64,000 bases of DNA from Bacillus sp. ISL-41 (lineage in GTDB: Bacteria; Bacillota; Bacilli; Bacillales; Cytobacillaceae), in the NCBI RefSeq assembly GCF_018613235.1, contig NZ_JAGGQP010000003.1, positions 1-64,000 of the forward strand, given 5' to 3'. Below, one piece after another: positions 1 to 10,375 of the stretch. The first letter of the stretch is position 1. Each line of letters opens with the position of its first letter. A program made the translations under genes and the position numbers. The notes beneath the pieces were generated by a model. It was not told the origin of the DNA and made no database searches. It saw only the letters and a list, made by a program, of their open reading frames with translations.

Positions 1-151
1 AAATGTATAGCCGACTGTCCAGAAACGCAGAAACTGGAGACTCCGACAAAGAAGCGCTTTTTGCTTCTGCCGGCGGAGTCGAAGTTTCGGAGTTTCTAGG
101 AGGCGAACTAGACAAGCGACTCGAGGGGCTAGGCGCTGGAGCTAGACATTA
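1..151. repeat. Interspersed intergenic palindromic repeat, cut by the window edge
   Basis: Non-coding. Bases about 19-104 form a long imperfect palindrome: GACTCCG (from about 40) pairs with CGGAGTC (about 74-80), an inner AGAAGC/GCTTCT pair sits inside it and GAAAC/GTTTC outside. The right part read on the minus strand begins TGTCTAGCTCCAGCGCC, a string I recall from intergenic repeats of many Bacillus-type genomes. Function is unknown; it lies just downstream of a minus-strand transporter gene. Confidence 0.6.
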
Positions 152-175
152 CTCAAATTGATTTAATACTTTTTC

Positions 176-216
176 TTTTCAAAAGAAAAGGGAGAATGCA
201 TATGTTCTCCCTTTTC
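176..216 (-). terminator. Likely terminator after the peptide-binding lipoprotein gene
   Basis: Bases 185-196 and 205-216 are perfect inverted repeats (GAAAAGGGAGAA / TTCTCCCTTTTC) eight bases past the stop codon of the minus-strand gene. The T-rich tail on the minus strand is short and interrupted, so termination may be partial; permease genes could still be co-transcribed beyond the left edge. Confidence 0.6.
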
Positions 217-223
217 AGATGCA

Positions 224-1825
224 TTATTTTTTGAATTCAACGGTTGCAAGCAGGTCAGATCCTGTTGGATGTGCCTTGAAGCCAGTAACGTCTGCTCTTC
301 CTGCAAGTGCAGGCTCAGAGTGAACAAGCGGAATCCAAGGAGCATCTTCCTTGATTAACAATTGAGCTTCTTTATACAGTTTTTCACGTTCAGCCTGGTC
401 ATTTGTAGACTGAGCCTTAATGAATAGATCATGAACTTCCTGGTTAGCGTAGCGTGCGTAGTTATTGCTGTCGATGTTATCCTGGTCTAAAAGGACATAC
501 AGGAAGTTATCAGCATCACCATTGTCACCAGTCCAGCCAAGCAAGAATGTATCTGCTTCACCCATACGTGCTTTTTCTAGATATGTTGCCCACTCATAAG
601 AAACGATTTTTGCTTTTACGCCAACCTCAGCAAAATCTTTCTGAAGTGCTTCAGCAACTTTCTTTCCGTCTGGCATATAAGGTCTTGCAACTGGCATTGC
701 CCATAGTTCCATTTCAAAACCATCTTCATATCCAGCTTCCTTAAGAAGTTCCTTTGCCTTTTCTGGGTCGTATTCATAAGCTTCTACATCATCGTTGTAG
801 CCAGCCACCGATTTCGGCATTGGGTTTTTCGCAGGCTCAGCAGCACCAGCATAGAAAGCATCGATGAGCGCTTGCTTATTGACCGCATAGTTCAATGCCT
901 GGCGAACCTTTTTATCTTTCATAGGCCCGCGTTCGTTATTCAATCCCAGGTAAGCAACGTTCAGAGAAGGACGGTAGAAGGTTTGCAAGTCTGCATTTCC
1001 TTCAATCGCTTCAACATCACTGAAGTTCACTCCATCGATAATGTCTACTTCACCAGTATTCAATGCATTCAAACGTGCAGAGTTTTCTGGAATGACACGG
1101 AAGATAACTTCATCAAGCTTTGGAAGGCCCTCTTCCCAGTAATCTTCGTTTTTCACAAGCGTTACTCTGTCATTTCGTTTCCACTCTTTGAACTTGAATG
1201 GTCCAGTACCTACTGGATTTTCAATGAATTTATCACCGTGCTTTTCGATTGCAGCAGGGCTTGCAATTCCGAATGGAGACATTGCAAGGTTTTTGTAGAA
1301 TGGAGCAAGAATACGGTTTAATGTAAATTCAACTGTATGCTCATCTACCGCCTTAACTTCCTTGATTACGTCACCAAATTGTGAGTTATAGTAGTAGAAT
1401 TGTTCTTTATTACCGGCCTTCCAGCGCTCGAAGTTGAAGACTACAGCTTCAGCGTTGAAGTCAGTGCCGTCATGGAATTTGACACCTTTACGAAGTTTCA
1501 GAGTATGCTTCAAACCATCTTCAGATTCTTCCCAGTCTTCTGCAAGTCCAGGGTGGATTTCTGTATCTTGCTCACCGAACTCGATGAGAGTTTCATAGAT
1601 GTTCTTTGTTACTTTGAAAGCTTCACCTTCAGTTGTCACGGCTGGATCAAGTGATGTTGAATCGCCGCCGCGGCCAAATACAAGAGTTCCTCCAGATGAT
1701 GATTCACCATCAGAACCAGACTCCCCGCCTGTTTTTGTGCCTCCGGATTCATTACTGCAGCCGGCAAGCCCCAGGCTAAGGATAAGGATAAAAGCAAAAA
1801 ACATTAATCCAAAACGCCTTTTCAT
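224..1825 (-). CDS. Oligopeptide ABC transporter substrate-binding lipoprotein (SBP_bac_5 family)
   Basis: Extracellular peptide- or nickel-type solute receptor that delivers ligand to an ABC importer. The 533 residues begin with a lipoprotein signal peptide (basic start, hydrophobic core, lipobox LGLAGC with lipidated Cys23), then a Ser/Gly-rich linker and the family-5 fold typical of OppA/DppA/AppA. Length is normal. It is the third gene of a minus-strand set in the order ATPase D, ATPase F, binding protein, the order of the B. subtilis app operon; the permeases expected next would lie beyond base 1. The ligand cannot be read from sequence; di/oligopeptides are most likely. Confidence 0.9.
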   Translation of the reverse strand: MKRRFGLMFFAFILILSLGLAGCSNESGGTKTGGESGSDGESSSGGTLVFGRGGDSTSLDPAVTTEGEAFKVTKNIYETLIEFGEQDTEIHPGLAEDWEESEDGLKHTLKLRKGVKFHDGTDFNAEAVVFNFERWKAGNKEQFYYYNSQFGDVIKEVKAVDEHTVEFTLNRILAPFYKNLAMSPFGIASPAAIEKHGDKFIENPVGTGPFKFKEWKRNDRVTLVKNEDYWEEGLPKLDEVIFRVIPENSARLNALNTGEVDIIDGVNFSDVEAIEGNADLQTFYRPSLNVAYLGLNNERGPMKDKKVRQALNYAVNKQALIDAFYAGAAEPAKNPMPKSVAGYNDDVEAYEYDPEKAKELLKEAGYEDGFEMELWAMPVARPYMPDGKKVAEALQKDFAEVGVKAKIVSYEWATYLEKARMGEADTFLLGWTGDNGDADNFLYVLLDQDNIDSNNYARYANQEVHDLFIKAQSTNDQAEREKLYKEAQLLIKEDAPWIPLVHSEPALAGRADVTGFKAHPTGSDLLATVEFKK

Positions 1826-1919
1826 ATTCTTCCCCCTTGTTTTTTCGGACCAGTTTTATGTATTCAGGTCCATAATATTTATCATCTATGCTGTTTTCCC
1901 TGCAGGCATACCTAAATTA

Positions 1920-2888
1920 TCAGGAATACAGATGGCAGGCAGCAAAATGACCAGGTTCAATTTCTTTCAATACAGGTCTATCAGTCTTGCAGATTTCCAT
2001 GCATTCCTTGCATCTTGTATGGAATGCACAACCCTGAGGCGGATTCGCCGGGCTAGGAATATCTCCTGTCAGCAGCTCCTGATCCCTTTTTATATCAGGA
2101 TCCGGGATCGGCACCGCTGAAAGCAGAGCTCTCGTGTACGGATGGAGTGGTTTACCATACAGCTTATCAGCTTCAGTGATTTCTACGAGTCTTCCTAAAT
2201 ACATGACTCCTACCCTGTCACTGATATGTCTTACCACTCCAAGGTCGTGGGCTATGAAAATATAAGTCAGCTGGAATTCCTTTTGCAGGTCCTCCAGCAG
2301 ATTCAGTACTTGTGATTGAATCGAAACATCGAGTGCGGACACAGGTTCATCTGCAATGATTAGCTTCGGCCTTGTCATCAGCGCCCGGGCAATCCCGATT
2401 CGCTGGCGCTGTCCGCCGCTGAACTGGTGAGGGTACCTTTTGGCATGATAACTGCTGAGGCCTACTACCTCAAGCATTTCCTTGACCATCTGTTTGCGTT
2501 CCTTCTTAGTGCCGATTCCATGGACGATCAAAGGTTCCTCAAGTATCTTCTCAACTGTATGCCTTGGATTCAGTGATGCAAATGGATCCTGGAAGACCAT
2601 CTGCATATCCTTCCGCGCCTTGCGCATCTCGTTGTCCGACAGGGTGACAAGATCTTTCCCTTCGAAAACGACCTGCCCTTCTGTCGGGTCAATCAGGCGC
2701 ATCAGCATTCTTCCTGTAGTTGATTTCCCGCAGCCTGACTCGCCAACAAGACCAAGCGTTTCACCTTTGTTCACCCAAAAACTGATATCATCAACCGCTT
2801 TGACGCTTCCAGTCTGTTTGCCAAGGATACCCCCGGTAATCGGAAAATATTTCTTTAATCCATCAACTTTTAACAGTACTTCGGACAT
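1920..2888 (-). CDS. Oligopeptide ABC transporter ATP-binding protein (OppF/AppF-like)
   Basis: Cytoplasmic ATPase that powers peptide uptake with its partner encoded upstream. Walker A GESGCGKST is at residues 49-57, the signature is FSGGQRQR, Walker B ends in IIADEP, and the C-terminal oligopeptide-transporter extension is Cys-rich. An in-frame start 21 codons upstream has no ribosome site; ATG at 2888 is preceded by AAGGAGGG, giving 322 residues. The start overlaps the end of the upstream ATPase gene by 26 bases, so translation is probably coupled. Confidence 0.92.
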   Translation of the reverse strand: MSEVLLKVDGLKKYFPITGGILGKQTGSVKAVDDISFWVNKGETLGLVGESGCGKSTTGRMLMRLIDPTEGQVVFEGKDLVTLSDNEMRKARKDMQMVFQDPFASLNPRHTVEKILEEPLIVHGIGTKKERKQMVKEMLEVVGLSSYHAKRYPHQFSGGQRQRIGIARALMTRPKLIIADEPVSALDVSIQSQVLNLLEDLQKEFQLTYIFIAHDLGVVRHISDRVGVMYLGRLVEITEADKLYGKPLHPYTRALLSAVPIPDPDIKRDQELLTGDIPSPANPPQGCAFHTRCKECMEICKTDRPVLKEIEPGHFAACHLYS

Positions 2889-3876
2889 CGGCTGCTCCCT
2901 CCTTCTCGTGCAGCAGGCATCGAACAGTATGGCCTGGACTGCCAGTTTCATAGAGTTCAGGATCTTCGCTCAGGCATCTGTCCATGACAAATTCACATCT
3001 TGCCGCGAATCTGCATCCGACCTTAATTGACCCTGGCTTCGGAACGTTACCAGGAATGGAGTATAATCTTTCCTGCTTATCCCTTATATCCGGGATCGAT
3101 TTTAGGAGGCCGAGCGTATAGGGGTGCTTCGGATTTTTAAAAATATCCTGGACCAATCCTTCCTCGACGATTTTCCCGGCATACATGACGACGACACGCT
3201 GGCAAACCTCGGCGACAACGCCAAGGTCATGAGTAATCATGATAATCGCTGTATCAAGCTTTTCATTCAGGTCCTTCATTAGAGCCAGGATTTGCGCCTG
3301 GATGGTCACATCAAGCGCCGTTGTCGGTTCATCAGCAATCAGCACCCGCGGATGGCAGCTCAGTGCCATTGCAATCATGACCCTTTGTCTCATTCCTCCT
3401 GAAAGCTGATGAGGATATTCTCTGATGATTTGTTCTGCCCTTGGCAGCCCGACAAGCTTAAGCATTTCTACAGCCTGCTGATAGGCGGCCTTTTTGCCGA
3501 GCTTCTTATGTATTTTCAGAGCCTCAACGAGCTGTTCACCAATTGTAAATAATGGATTCAACGAAGTCATCGGTTCCTGGAAAATCATCGCGACCTCATT
3601 TCCACGGATTTCCCGCATTCTCCTTTCGGAAGCGTGAACCAGGTCTTCCCCATTCAGGAGAATTTCCCCTCCAGCAATTTTCCCCGGAGGCTGGGGAATC
3701 AGCTTCATGATTGATAAGGAAGTAACGCTTTTCCCGCTGCCCGATTCTCCGACTATCCCAAGGATTTCTCCTTTGTTAACTGAAAAACTGACATCATCGA
3801 CTGCAGGAATCTCTCCATCTTTAGTGATAAATGATGTCTTTAAGTTCTTTACATCCAAAACCGGAGCATGTACCAC
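2863..3876 (-). CDS. Oligopeptide ABC transporter ATP-binding protein (OppD/AppD-like)
   Basis: First gene of the peptide transporter set, 337 residues, starting at a GTG with AAGGAG nine bases upstream. It shows Walker A GESGSGKS (about 43-50), signature LSGGMRQR, Walker B VLIADEP and the C-terminal OppD/DppD extension with several cysteines (CRFAARC, then further Cys). Such cysteine sets bind an iron-sulfur cluster in some OppD/DppD proteins; whether they do here is open. It should heterodimerise with the downstream OppF-like protein. Confidence 0.92.
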   Translation of the reverse strand: MVHAPVLDVKNLKTSFITKDGEIPAVDDVSFSVNKGEILGIVGESGSGKSVTSLSIMKLIPQPPGKIAGGEILLNGEDLVHASERRMREIRGNEVAMIFQEPMTSLNPLFTIGEQLVEALKIHKKLGKKAAYQQAVEMLKLVGLPRAEQIIREYPHQLSGGMRQRVMIAMALSCHPRVLIADEPTTALDVTIQAQILALMKDLNEKLDTAIIMITHDLGVVAEVCQRVVVMYAGKIVEEGLVQDIFKNPKHPYTLGLLKSIPDIRDKQERLYSIPGNVPKPGSIKVGCRFAARCEFVMDRCLSEDPELYETGSPGHTVRCLLHEKEGAADVRSTVKS

Positions 3877-4110
3877 TTTTCTACTCCTTTCTATTACCGA
3901 AATATTATTGCTGAATAAAAATCTATGTCTGTGTAAAACATTTTATATTAAAAAGACCAGGATAGTCCACTGATTTTTCTTAATTATTTAAATATAATAA
4001 TAATTTAGAATTATTTTAGGTAATTGGAACTATTTGTATGTCAAAAGCTGATAAATTATGACACTATAGAAATGCGGTGAAAGTAATATTTTTCTAGTGA
4101 ATCTCTCTTA
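3877..4110. other. AT-rich intergenic region, promoter region of the peptide transporter
   Basis: No coding capacity recognised. It separates the terminators of the ygaD-like gene from the GTG start of the OppD-like gene on the same strand, so it must hold the transporter promoter. Several AT-rich candidates exist but none is convincing enough to name. Confidence 0.4.
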
Positions 4111-4113
4111 GAA

Positions 4114-4142
4114 TAAAAAATTCCCCGAACAATGTCGGGGAA
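4114..4142 (-). terminator. Rho-independent terminator (second after ygaD)
   Basis: TTCCCCGA (4121-4128) pairs with TCGGGGAA (4135-4142); read on the minus strand the hairpin is followed by a run of T. It backs up the hairpin at 4163-4192, so the ygaD unit has tandem terminators ahead of the transporter promoter. Confidence 0.8.
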
Positions 4143-4162
4143 TAGATGTATTGTAATAGGCA

Positions 4163-4192
4163 AAATAAAAACCGAAGCGAAAAGCTTCGGTT
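4163..4192 (-). terminator. Rho-independent terminator of ygaD
   Basis: AACCGAAG and CTTCGGTT arms (about 4170-4192) followed by a T-rich tract on the minus strand, 14 bases past the ygaD stop codon. Confidence 0.85.
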
Positions 4193-4205
4193 TACGGTGG
4201 ATACT

Positions 4206-5954
4206 TTAACTTTCAAGCTGCTGGACCTGGAATAGTCTGTGGTAGCCACCCTTCTTTGCCATCAATTCATCATGGCTGCCGTCCTCTACGATTTCACCGT
4301 GTTCGATCAGGACAATCCTGTCAGCATGTGTAATCGTGGATAAACGGTGGGCTACAACGAATGTTGTCCTGTCTTTTGCCAGCTTTTCGATCGCTTCCTG
4401 AATAAGATGCTCACTCTCAAGGTCAAGCGCTGATGTTGCTTCATCCAGAATCAAGATCGGCGGGTTCTTCAGGAACACGCGCGCGATCGCGACACGCTGC
4501 TTTTGGCCTCCGGAAAGCTTGACGCCCCTTTCCCCGACTTTCGTATCATAGCCTTCTGGCAGACTCATAATAAATTCATGGGCATTTGCAGCTTTTGCCG
4601 CTTTAATCACTTCCTCGTCACTGGCTCCGGGCCTTCCTAAAAGAATATTCGATTTGACGGATTCACTGAATAAAATATTATCCTGCGCAACCATGCCGAT
4701 TTTATCGCGCAGGGAACGGACCTTGAACGAACGGATGTCCTTCCCGTCGAGCAGAATCTCACCCTCGGTGACATCAAAGAATCTTGGAATCAGGCTCACA
4801 AACGAGGATTTTCCGCCGCCGCTCATGCCGACCAGGGCAATTGTTTCTCCCTTTTGGACCTCTATATTCAATTTCTTAAGGACCGTCTCCCCGTCTTCCT
4901 CATAAGAGAAGCTTACATTTCTAAAAGATATATCCCCATGAACTTGTTTTAATTCAATGGCATCAGGAGAATCCTTTATATCATATTTTTCATCCATGAA
5001 TTCAAAAACCCGGTCCATTGATGCAATCGCCTGTGTCAATGTAGTTGATGAATTCACAAGCCTGCGCAGAGGGTTATACAGTCTGTCGATATACGCGATG
5101 AAAGCGGCCATTTCCCCTATAGTGAGATTCTCTTGAAGGACCTGGTAACCGGAAAAGCCAATTACCAGAAGCGGTGCTATATCAGTAATCGTATTGACTA
5201 CCGCAAATGCTTTTGCGTTCCATCTTGTGTGGTCAAGCGCTTTTGTTAAAAAGTTTTTATTCTGCTGGTCAAACTGTGTCTGTTCATAATCCTCAATCGC
5301 AAAGCTTTTGATGACCGAGATACCAGCCACTCTTTCATGTAAATAGCTTTGTACCCCCGCGAGTGCCTGAGACCGTTCCCTCGTAAGCTTCCGAAGATTC
5401 CCGAAAAAGAATTTTACCGAAAAAGCGTAAAAAGGGAACAGGATCAATGAAACAAATGTAAGCTGGACATCCATCGAGAACATGATAGCAGCCGCTATCA
5501 TAATCGTAGCAACATCAAGCCACAGATTCATCAGTCCAGTAACAACGAAGGTCTTGGTTTGCTCGACATCATTGATCATCCTTGAGATGACCTCTCCTGC
5601 TCTCGTATTGGAGTAATATTTGTAACTGAGCCTCTGCATATGGGTAAACAGTCTGTCCCTTATGTCATAAAGGATTTTACTCGCTGTCCACTGGGCAAAA
5701 TATTGACGATAGTACTCAATAGGCGGCCTGAGCACGACAAAAATAACGATCATGATGCCCATTACCCAAAGTAGTTTGTCTATTTTTTCATCCTTGGCCA
5801 TTGTTTCATTCCCAATGACATCATCAAGGACAAATTTTATTAAAAGTGGAATCAACAATGGTATCGCAAATTTTAGTATGCCGATTAGAATAGTTCCAAT
5901 GATTTGCAGCCGATATGGTTTGACGAATTTTAAGTATCTGCGGATGCTGCCCAA
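4206..5954 (-). CDS. YgaD-like ABC exporter (half-transporter)
   Basis: Membrane-bound ABC export protein with six N-terminal transmembrane helices fused to one ATPase domain; probably a homodimeric multidrug/lipid exporter of the MsbA/LmrA type. Walker [10 protein letters not shown], signature KLSGGQKQR, Walker [13 protein letters not shown] and the switch AHRLST are intact. A longer frame reaches base 6020, but the preferred start is TTG at 5954: it gives [10 protein letters not shown], which fits B. subtilis YgaD, and has AAGGGGG at the right distance. Length 582 residues. It follows ygaC across a terminator, as in the conserved ygaB-ygaC-ygaD order. Confidence 0.88.
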   Translation of the reverse strand: MGSIRRYLKFVKPYRLQIIGTILIGILKFAIPLLIPLLIKFVLDDVIGNETMAKDEKIDKLLWVMGIMIVIFVVLRPPIEYYRQYFAQWTASKILYDIRDRLFTHMQRLSYKYYSNTRAGEVISRMINDVEQTKTFVVTGLMNLWLDVATIMIAAAIMFSMDVQLTFVSLILFPFYAFSVKFFFGNLRKLTRERSQALAGVQSYLHERVAGISVIKSFAIEDYEQTQFDQQNKNFLTKALDHTRWNAKAFAVVNTITDIAPLLVIGFSGYQVLQENLTIGEMAAFIAYIDRLYNPLRRLVNSSTTLTQAIASMDRVFEFMDEKYDIKDSPDAIELKQVHGDISFRNVSFSYEEDGETVLKKLNIEVQKGETIALVGMSGGGKSSFVSLIPRFFDVTEGEILLDGKDIRSFKVRSLRDKIGMVAQDNILFSESVKSNILLGRPGASDEEVIKAAKAANAHEFIMSLPEGYDTKVGERGVKLSGGQKQRVAIARVFLKNPPILILDEATSALDLESEHLIQEAIEKLAKDRTTFVVAHRLSTITHADRIVLIEHGEIVEDGSHDELMAKKGGYHRLFQVQQLES

Positions 5955-5995
5955 TTTATAGTTCCCCCTTATGGAGCCTTGCCTTCTAGACACGA

Positions 5996-6024
5996 AACAA
6001 AAACCTGTTGAATCAATCAACAGG
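5996..6024 (-). terminator. Terminator between ygaC and ygaD
   Basis: CCTGTTGA (6004-6011) and TCAACAGG (6017-6024) with a T run on the minus strand. It sits just upstream of the ygaD TTG start, so ygaD depends on read-through or its own promoter. Confidence 0.8.
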
Positions 6025-6048
6025 CTGAAGCTTGTCTACCCTGTATGG

Positions 6049-6579
6049 TTAACGACGATAGGTTAAATACCGTTCATAATAAATGTCGATGAAATCTGGC
6101 GCAAAGGGTCCCTTCCTTTGCCTGATCCAGCGTTTTAGCTTTTCAACATTGTATTTTAATATCTTGTCGATTACATCAGGGTACTGCATTTCTTTACGAT
6201 GGCGCTCATATTCATCTTCATCGAGCAGATTAAACGTCATATCAGGAAAAACTTTAATATCGAGATCATAGTCAATATATTTCAGCGCTTCTCCATCAAA
6301 AATAAATGGAGAACTGATATTGCAGTAATAATACACGCCGTCTTCCCGAATCATGCCTATAACGTTGAACCATAGCTGAGAATGGAAGTAACAGATTGCA
6401 GGCTCTCTCGTAATCCAAGTTCTTCCGTCTGACTCAGTCACGACTGTCCGATCATTTCCGCCTATCACAAGATTTTGCGTTCCTTTTAAGACGGTAGTTT
6501 CTTCCCAGACTCGATGGATGTGCCCATTATGCTTATAACTATGGATTTGGATCGGTTCACCTTCTGTGGGTACGCCCAT
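6049..6579 (-). CDS. YgaC, DUF402 nucleoside tri-/diphosphate phosphatase
   Basis: Cytoplasmic protein of the DUF402 family; homologues hydrolyse nucleoside tri- and diphosphates with divalent metal. The 176 residues carry the family core [13 protein letters not shown] with the acidic metal-binding cluster, and [15 protein letters not shown]. Start ATG at 6579 ([19 protein letters not shown]) matches B. subtilis YgaC closely and has GGGGAG upstream; an in-frame extension of 13 codons lacks a ribosome site. Confidence 0.92.
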   Translation of the reverse strand: MGVPTEGEPIQIHSYKHNGHIHRVWEETTVLKGTQNLVIGGNDRTVVTESDGRTWITREPAICYFHSQLWFNVIGMIREDGVYYYCNISSPFIFDGEALKYIDYDLDIKVFPDMTFNLLDEDEYERHRKEMQYPDVIDKILKYNVEKLKRWIRQRKGPFAPDFIDIYYERYLTYRR

Positions 6580-6816
6580 GTTCTTCTCCCCTACTTTCCT
6601 TTCCCGGAAACTTTGCAACCTATTTATGTATATGTATCTATTTCCTTCAAAACGACAAAAGGCAACAAAGAACGATTCCTATTTTTTATTATTATAACGG
6701 TTAACGAGAGAATTTAAAACAAAAGAGCCACCGATTTCCTCGATCGCCCAATAAATTTGCTTGAATTTTTATAAAAATCCACTATTTTTTATTACAATCA
6801 AATAAACAGAGAAGCC

Positions 6817-7071
6817 TTAACGAAAGGTAACGGCAAGCTCCTGATAAGTATGGATGACTTCCTCCGTCTGCTTTTCAAACATCCGGTGTATCTCCTTAAG
6901 GTCCTGCTTTTTCCGGTCAATTTCCATCCGAAGATCTTCTAGTTCAGCGCTTTGCTTAAGGGCATCCAGCTGCTTTTCAATCTCCTGGCATCTTTCTAAT
7001 TCAGACTGCAGATATAGAAGCTTTTCCATCGTTTGCATTTGTGTAGAGACCAATTCGTTAAATTTATCCAT
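6817..7071 (-). CDS. YgaB-like coiled-coil protein
   Basis: An 84-residue, highly charged protein predicted to be one long alpha-helical coiled coil: heptad-like Leu/Met spacing runs from LVSTQMQTMEKLLYLQSEL through most of the chain. No enzyme motif is present. Length, sequence start and position between sspE and ygaC match the conserved B. subtilis gene ygaB, whose role is unknown. Confidence 0.85.
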   Translation of the reverse strand: MDKFNELVSTQMQTMEKLLYLQSELERCQEIEKQLDALKQSAELEDLRMEIDRKKQDLKEIHRMFEKQTEEVIHTYQELAVTFR

Positions 7072-7239
7072 GCTTTTCCACCGCCTGTAAAATTTATCTT
7101 CTAAATGTATTCTTGGGTGGCGATGAAAATCCTTTGACTAGTTATGTAGAGGAATTGGAACCTTTGTCGAATGGAGGGTATTGATTTTTATCTATCTGGG
7201 AGTTAATACCAGTTAACGAAGCTATTTCCTGTACAATAA

Positions 7240-7272
7240 TAGAAAAGGCACTCTGCGAATTAGAGTGCCTTT
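7240..7272 (-). terminator. Terminator of sspE
   Basis: AAAGGCACTCT (7244-7254) and AGAGTGCCTTT (7262-7272) form an 11-bp stem 13 bases past the sspE stop codon. Read on the minus strand, TTTTCT follows. Confidence 0.85.
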
Positions 7273-7285
7273 CAGTAAGGTGATA

Positions 7286-7477
7286 TTAGCGCTGTTGGCC
7301 AGAGTTTTGGCCTTTGCGAGCTTCAGCTTGCTGGTTTTGCTGGCGTACTTCTTGAGCGTTAGTTTCGCTCGCGAATTCAGTGCCGAATTGGCCTTGGCGT
7401 CCAGCAGATTGAGCGTTTTGCTGTCTTACTTCTTGAATGTTAGTTCCAGCTTGAGATTGGTTAGGTTGTTTTGCCAT
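7286..7477 (-). CDS. sspE: Gamma-type small acid-soluble spore protein
   Basis: Spore-core storage protein degraded to amino acids at germination. The 63-residue sequence is Gln/Ala/Gly-rich and built from two related repeats, TNIQEVRQQNAQSAGRQG and TNAQEVRQQNQQAEARKG, joined by FGTEFASE, which resembles the germination-protease cleavage region. It is shorter than B. subtilis SspE (84 residues). An ideal GGAGGTGAT ribosome site precedes the ATG. Expression in the forespore under sigma-G is expected from the family; I could not assign the promoter with confidence. Confidence 0.93.
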   Translation of the reverse strand: MAKQPNQSQAGTNIQEVRQQNAQSAGRQGQFGTEFASETNAQEVRQQNQQAEARKGQNSGQQR

Positions 7478-7566
7478 TGTTTATCACCTCCACGAATAAT
7501 AGATTAACCATCCGCGGAAGGTGCTATCCGAATTTTTTATACCAAATTCATCCAGAACAATTTTCC

Positions 7567-8316
<750 letters not shown>

Positions 8317-8500
8317 TTACAAAATCCCTTTCCATCCAGTTCTTGCTAAAAAGCAAAACCTTAATTTTGTTTCATTTTAGCCTGTTCAGGTATATATGAC
8401 AATAAGGATATGTTCCTTGTCAATGAAACCTTTGATAAAAAACCACCGTACTGAAAACACTAATCTTTAGGTTAATAATCTTATGAAAGGATGATTCCCG

Positions 8501-8725
8501 ATGTATGTAGGACGTGATATGACCGAATTATCGATGATGCCCAAAACCGATTGGAAGGATAGCGAGCTTGCCTTTTTCCATCACTCTCTCCAGCAAATGG
8601 TTCCGTACCTGAATGCCGAAGGCCAGACGATTCACAGGGAAATCGTTGAAGAAATCGAAAACCGGGGCGGTTTGAACCGCGGTGAAGCCGATTACACACA
8701 TGGAACGAAAGTGAGCTACGATTAA
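8501..8725 (+). CDS. yfhS: YfhS-family small protein
   Basis: A 74-residue soluble protein with the conserved start MYVGRDMTEL and end GEADYTHGTKVSYD. No known domain or active site. Family members lie between mutY and fabL in many Bacillaceae; in B. subtilis yfhS is regarded as a sporulation-associated gene of unknown function. GAAAGGATG precedes the start, and it is transcribed opposite to its neighbours. Confidence 0.82.
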   Translation: MYVGRDMTELSMMPKTDWKDSELAFFHHSLQQMVPYLNAEGQTIHREIVEEIENRGGLNRGEADYTHGTKVSYD

Positions 8726-8771
8726 GATACGAAAGCGCTGTGAGTACAAAAGCTGATACTTCTTTTAAAGT

Positions 8772-8810
8772 AACAAAGGCTGCTAACCCGTAGGTTAGTC
8801 AGCCTTTGTT
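8772..8810. terminator. Bidirectional terminator between yfhS and mutY
   Basis: AACAAAGGCTGCTAACCC (8772-8789) pairs almost perfectly with GGTTAGTCAGCCTTTGTT (8793-8810). The right arm contains the mutY stop codon (8795-8797), so one hairpin serves both convergent genes. Confidence 0.85.
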
Positions 8811-9901
8811 AATTCCAGATACTGTTTTAGCATTTTTTGATATGGAACCGGGAAGGCAAACTCCTTGATTTCCTTCTCGGTAACCAGTTTCAACTGCGGT
8901 GACTCAACGATTTCTCCTTTAAACTGGCCGCTGAACACCTGTATATTCCACACTAGATGGGAAAATACATGATCAATCTCCCCTATGGAATCAGTTATCT
9001 TTGGTGTTAACCCATAAGTCTCTTCGAAATGCTCCGACAGTTGGTCTCTCTGTCTCTGGAAATCAAGACTCAGCTCAACTGTCGGAAACTCCCACAGATT
9101 TGCCAGCAAGCCGGTTTCAGGTCTTTTCCGTATGAGGATTCTTCCTTCCTCATCTTTAAAAATCCCGGCAGCAAGCTGGACATTTTTCTGCTTTTTCTTT
9201 TTAGTTTTTACTGGCAGTTCACTCTGCACGCCTTCGTGAAAAGCTTCGCAATGGTCCCTGACCGGACAAAGCAGACAGGAAGGAGAAGTCGGGGTGCAAA
9301 TAAGGGCTCCCAGCTCCATCAAAGCTTGATTGAAATAGGATGGATTTTCGTGGGAGATCAGCTCCCTGACTGCCGCTTCAAAAATTTTACGGGATGCCGG
9401 TTTGGCAATATCCTCCCGAATCAACAAGATACGCGATAATACCCTCATGACATTACCATCTACTGCTGGCTCAGGTTTTCCATAGGCGATACTGAGAATT
9501 GCACCGGCAGTGTACGGACCAACGCCTTTTAATGCAGAGATTTCTGCTGGTGAATCTGGAACTCTGCCGCCGTATCTTTCATTAACTTCTTTAACAGCGG
9601 ATTGTAAATTGCGTACACGGGAATAATAACCGAGTCCTTCCCATGCTTTAAGGACTTTTTCTTCATCAGCGGCTGCAAGCGCCTCTATTGTTGGAAAATT
9701 ATCCAAAAATCGATTAAAATAAGGGATGACAGTATCTACTCTAGTTTGCTGGAGCATGATTTCTGATACCCACACTTTGTAAGGATCCTGGTCCTTTCTC
9801 CATGGCAGTTCTCGCTGCTCACTCACAAACCATCCTATCAAGTCATCCTGAAAGGATTTTATATCCATTTTATCTATACATTTCTTGATATCAATTGCCA
9901 C
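8795..9901 (-). CDS. mutY: A/G-specific adenine DNA glycosylase
   Basis: Removes adenine mispaired with 8-oxoguanine in base-excision repair. The N-terminal HhH-GPD domain shows the catalytic Glu in [12 protein letters not shown], the helix-hairpin-helix [11 protein letters not shown] and the catalytic Asp in [11 protein letters not shown]. The four iron-sulfur ligands are in [19 protein letters not shown]-terminal NUDIX-like domain for 8-oxoG recognition follows. 368 residues, normal length. The start is GTG with GGAGG upstream; an internal ATG at codon 12 is a less likely alternative. Confidence 0.96.
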   Translation of the reverse strand: MAIDIKKCIDKMDIKSFQDDLIGWFVSEQRELPWRKDQDPYKVWVSEIMLQQTRVDTVIPYFNRFLDNFPTIEALAAADEEKVLKAWEGLGYYSRVRNLQSAVKEVNERYGGRVPDSPAEISALKGVGPYTAGAILSIAYGKPEPAVDGNVMRVLSRILLIREDIAKPASRKIFEAAVRELISHENPSYFNQALMELGALICTPTSPSCLLCPVRDHCEAFHEGVQSELPVKTKKKKQKNVQLAAGIFKDEEGRILIRKRPETGLLANLWEFPTVELSLDFQRQRDQLSEHFEETYGLTPKITDSIGEIDHVFSHLVWNIQVFSGQFKGEIVESPQLKLVTEKEIKEFAFPVPYQKMLKQYLELTKAD

Positions 9902-9949
9902 TTTCGTTCCTCCAGGTGTTAAACTTTACGGAAATTTGGGAATATAATA

Positions 9950-10246
9950 TTAACGCTTCTGCTTAATCGCCATAAAGCCTATTCGTTCCAATCCGCCCGG
10001 AACAAAGTCCTCAAAGATACCAAAAACGGAATGGTCCCGGGATCGCCGCATTTTTTTCAACGCATGGTAATGGGCTTCAGTCGGGACATAGAATGATTCG
10101 ATGAACATATTACGATCATCCGACTGGCTGCATGAAAACATATCAGCTTCAAAATCAGGCAGCATAGTTGAGATTTTATCAATTGTTTCATGGTATTGGC
10201 TCAGCAGATTTTGTTTTACTTCATATTGCACAATCATCTGGATCAT
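9950..10246 (-). CDS. Conserved small protein, possible dimeric alpha/beta-barrel (ABM-like)
   Basis: A 98-residue protein not recognised with certainty. The pattern of an N-terminal strand (MIVQYEVKQNLL), a helix with Tyr/His, a second strand (MFIESFYVPTEAHYHALK) and a basic helix resembles antibiotic-monooxygenase-like dimeric barrels. No catalytic residue can be assigned. It has its own AAAGGAG site and lies between mutY and yfhP, a position without a B. subtilis counterpart. Confidence 0.6.
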   Translation of the reverse strand: MIQMIVQYEVKQNLLSQYHETIDKISTMLPDFEADMFSCSQSDDRNMFIESFYVPTEAHYHALKKMRRSRDHSVFGIFEDFVPGGLERIGFMAIKQKR

Positions 10247-10375
10247 TTTATTCAGCTCCTTTATGTGTTTCGTGAAGGGACTGATTGATACAGCCCTTTA
10301 AAAGTAAACTATTATTCGTTTTGTGACAAGAACTTTTGCCTGCCAGGTAATTATTATGAAAAGGAGGCTGTTTCC